From: RPQK01 sp041946865
GTDB taxonomy: Bacteria; Acidobacteriota; UBA6911; RPQK01
Direction: 5' to 3'
DNA length: 16,406 nt
NCBI GenBank assembly: GCA_041946865.1
Contig: JBHGBF010000114.1
Coordinates: 1 to 16,406, forward strand
Below the pieces are notes generated by a model, which ran no database searches, was not told the origin of the DNA, and saw only the letters and a program-made list of their open reading frames with translations. The first letter of the stretch is position 1, and each line of letters opens with the position of its first letter. This document shows positions 15,386 to 16,406 of this stretch, in pieces. The translations under genes and the position numbers were made by a program.

Positions 15386-15401
15386 CAGGCAGGATGCCTG
15401 C
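15386..15401. repeat. Short palindrome CAGGCA-GGA-TGCCTG
   Basis: CAGGCA (15386-15391) pairs with TGCCTG (15395-15400) around GGA, between two minus-strand genes and just after the secreted-protein stop. A near-copy in the opposite orientation lies at 2934-2946. From memory, this type of motif recurs between genes in several bacterial phyla. Confidence 0.45.
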
Positions 15402-15419
15402 TCTTCCAAGGGGCTGCCG

Positions 15420-16229
15420 CTACATCCGGTCGGCCGACTTCCCAATGACCTTGGCCAACTTGTCGATACGCTCCGACAGCGACTTGAACGAAGGCTGCTT
15501 CAGATGATCCAGCTCTACCGTACGGGTGTAATCCCGTACGTAATAATTCTCGAGGCCATCCCGCATGGCATTGGCCTGCTCCTTCAGCTGAGCGACCAGT
15601 TCTCGCATTTCGGCGATGGACGCTGCCTTGGGCGGCTCAGACGAGGAAACGCCTTTTCGTTGATCCAGGAACTGGAGGCGCTCGTCTTTTCTGATCGCTT
15701 TGGCCAGCTTCCTGATTTCCGAAAGAGAGGCGTCGAACCGATCCTGGAATTGCTTCCGGTTGAGCTGGTTCGCCTCCAAACGGTCGATCAGAGCAGACAA
15801 GGTGCTGACCTGGTTCACCATTGCGGTAGCCGCTTCATAGGAATCCTGAAGGGCCAGGCGCAGGACATTGCGATCGATCGGCGAGTCGCCCACATCGTAT
15901 CGGAAAGAGTAGTCCCGCCAGGAAAAGTAGGGATACTGGTTCCAGAGATTGTAGAGAAAGCTGCGTGCGTAATATGCGTTGTAGTCTGGATAAAAGTAAT
16001 AGCTGGGGCTGCTGCCGACATATACCGGCGAACCACCGCCTCTGCTGCTCGGAGCCGAGTGCACCACACTCGTCGAGCTGGAGTGCGTGACAGTGCCCGA
16101 AGACGATGAGCCTCGGTCGCTTCCGCCCCGTTCTGATCCGCTTCGCCCCCCGCCGTCGCGCTGGGCTAGCGTGTAACCTGCAACCAACAGCAGTACACTA
16201 ATCACTGATATCAGTTTCCTGGAAGTCAT
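15420..16229 (-). CDS. Secreted Ser/Gly/Tyr-rich hypothetical protein
   Basis: A 269-residue protein with a clear signal peptide (MTSRKLISVISVLLLVAGYT, probable cleavage after LA at 22). A low-complexity Gly/Ser/Arg region follows (24-69, RSGSERGGSDRGSSSSG), then a tyrosine/aromatic-rich stretch (70-112, with SYYFYPDYNAYYARSFLYN). A mostly helical, charged C-terminal half (about 118-265) looks coiled-coil-like. I recognise no family. It could be a periplasmic or cell-surface structural protein. GGGGAG lies seven bases upstream of the ATG, supporting the start. A TATACT sits 51 bases upstream on the same strand. It is followed by the 250-aa gene, which has its own possible -10. Confidence 0.8.
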   Translation of the reverse strand: MTSRKLISVISVLLLVAGYTLAQRDGGGRSGSERGGSDRGSSSSGTVTHSSSTSVVHSAPSSRGGGSPVYVGSSPSYYFYPDYNAYYARSFLYNLWNQYPYFSWRDYSFRYDVGDSPIDRNVLRLALQDSYEAATAMVNQVSTLSALIDRLEANQLNRKQFQDRFDASLSEIRKLAKAIRKDERLQFLDQRKGVSSSEPPKAASIAEMRELVAQLKEQANAMRDGLENYYVRDYTRTVELDHLKQPSFKSLSERIDKLAKVIGKSADRM

Positions 16230-16279
16230 GAGGTTTCTCCCCGAGCCAAGAAGACGTCCGACCGGCCTCGAACCTTGTC

Positions 16280-16309
16280 AGTATACTCCTTTGCGCTATT
16301 GTCCACCAA
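16280..16309 (-). promoter_or_regulatory. Candidate sigma-70 promoter of the secreted-protein gene
   Basis: The minus strand has TATACT (16280-16285) with TTGGTG (3 of 6) 18 bases upstream. The start point would be near 16273, leaving a leader of about 44 nt that contains GGGGAG before ATG. Confidence 0.35.
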
Positions 16310-16361
16310 CCTGCTGCGCTCTGAAAATGTAACCCCTCAGTTTTTGGACACATCTGTTTAT

Positions 16362-16406
16362 TTTCGCCAAAGTCCGGGATCCTAAAGGACCTGGACTTTG
16401 GCGAAA
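16362..16406. repeat. 45-nt palindrome at the right window edge
   Basis: TTTCGCCAAAGTCC (16362-16375) and GGACTTTGGCGAAA (16393-16406) are perfect inverted copies. The next three positions also pair (one G-T), and the centre TCCTAAAGGA folds on itself past one bulged A. The total stem is about 21 bp. The window ends at the arm's last base, so its full extent is unknown. It could be a terminator for a gene to the right, a regulator site or a mobile-element end. Confidence 0.8.

Noticed and set aside
15272..15445. N-terminal extension of the 250-aa hypothetical protein
   Set aside because: It runs through the short palindrome and a -10-like element and overlaps the end of the secreted-protein gene.

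Overview
The window looks like chromosomal DNA from an anaerobic or facultative, Gram-negative (diderm) bacterium of moderately high GC. It has a TolC-type outer-membrane channel gene and a one-polypeptide pyruvate:ferredoxin oxidoreductase (nifJ). It also has an NtrC-type two-component pair and a degraded REP-associated transposase. Acidobacteriota or a neighbouring phylum would fit, but nothing here fixes the taxon.

Layout. Bases 1-763 hold no intact gene. They contain a fragment of a REP-like palindromic repeat at the left edge and a 5'-truncated, frameshifted transposase-like remnant on the minus strand. Then come two minus-strand maintenance genes: tsaE (tRNA t6A modification) and, upstream of it, nnr (NAD(P)H-hydrate repair). 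On the plus strand follow a secreted M48 metalloprotease with a strong terminator and a TolC-family outer-membrane protein with a terminator-like hairpin. Next is a 666-base gene-free stretch dominated by a very large palindrome with 53-nt arms and ending in the nifJ control region. nifJ (1185 aa) is followed by a dihydroorotate-dehydrogenase-like flavoprotein gene and a two-way terminator. A convergent small membrane-protein gene comes next, then a soluble PAS histidine kinase overlapping by 4 bp an NtrC-type sigma-54 response regulator. On the minus strand at the right end are an unrecognised soluble protein and a secreted Ser/Gly/Tyr-rich protein with a helical tail. The last 45 bases are an almost perfect palindrome cut by the window edge.

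How it may work together. The clearest regulatory hypothesis is that the kinase and regulator at 11804-14511 control sigma-54 promoters. One well-spaced candidate -24/-12 element lies upstream of nifJ. That link is inference. The regulator carries GAFTDA in place of the canonical GAFTGA sigma-54 contact loop. NifJ keeps every catalytic and cluster ligand I could check. No complete undescribed system is evident. The most distinctive material is non-coding: the 53-nt-arm palindrome and its relative at the left edge next to a transposase remnant, the sigma-54-like site, and the terminal palindrome.
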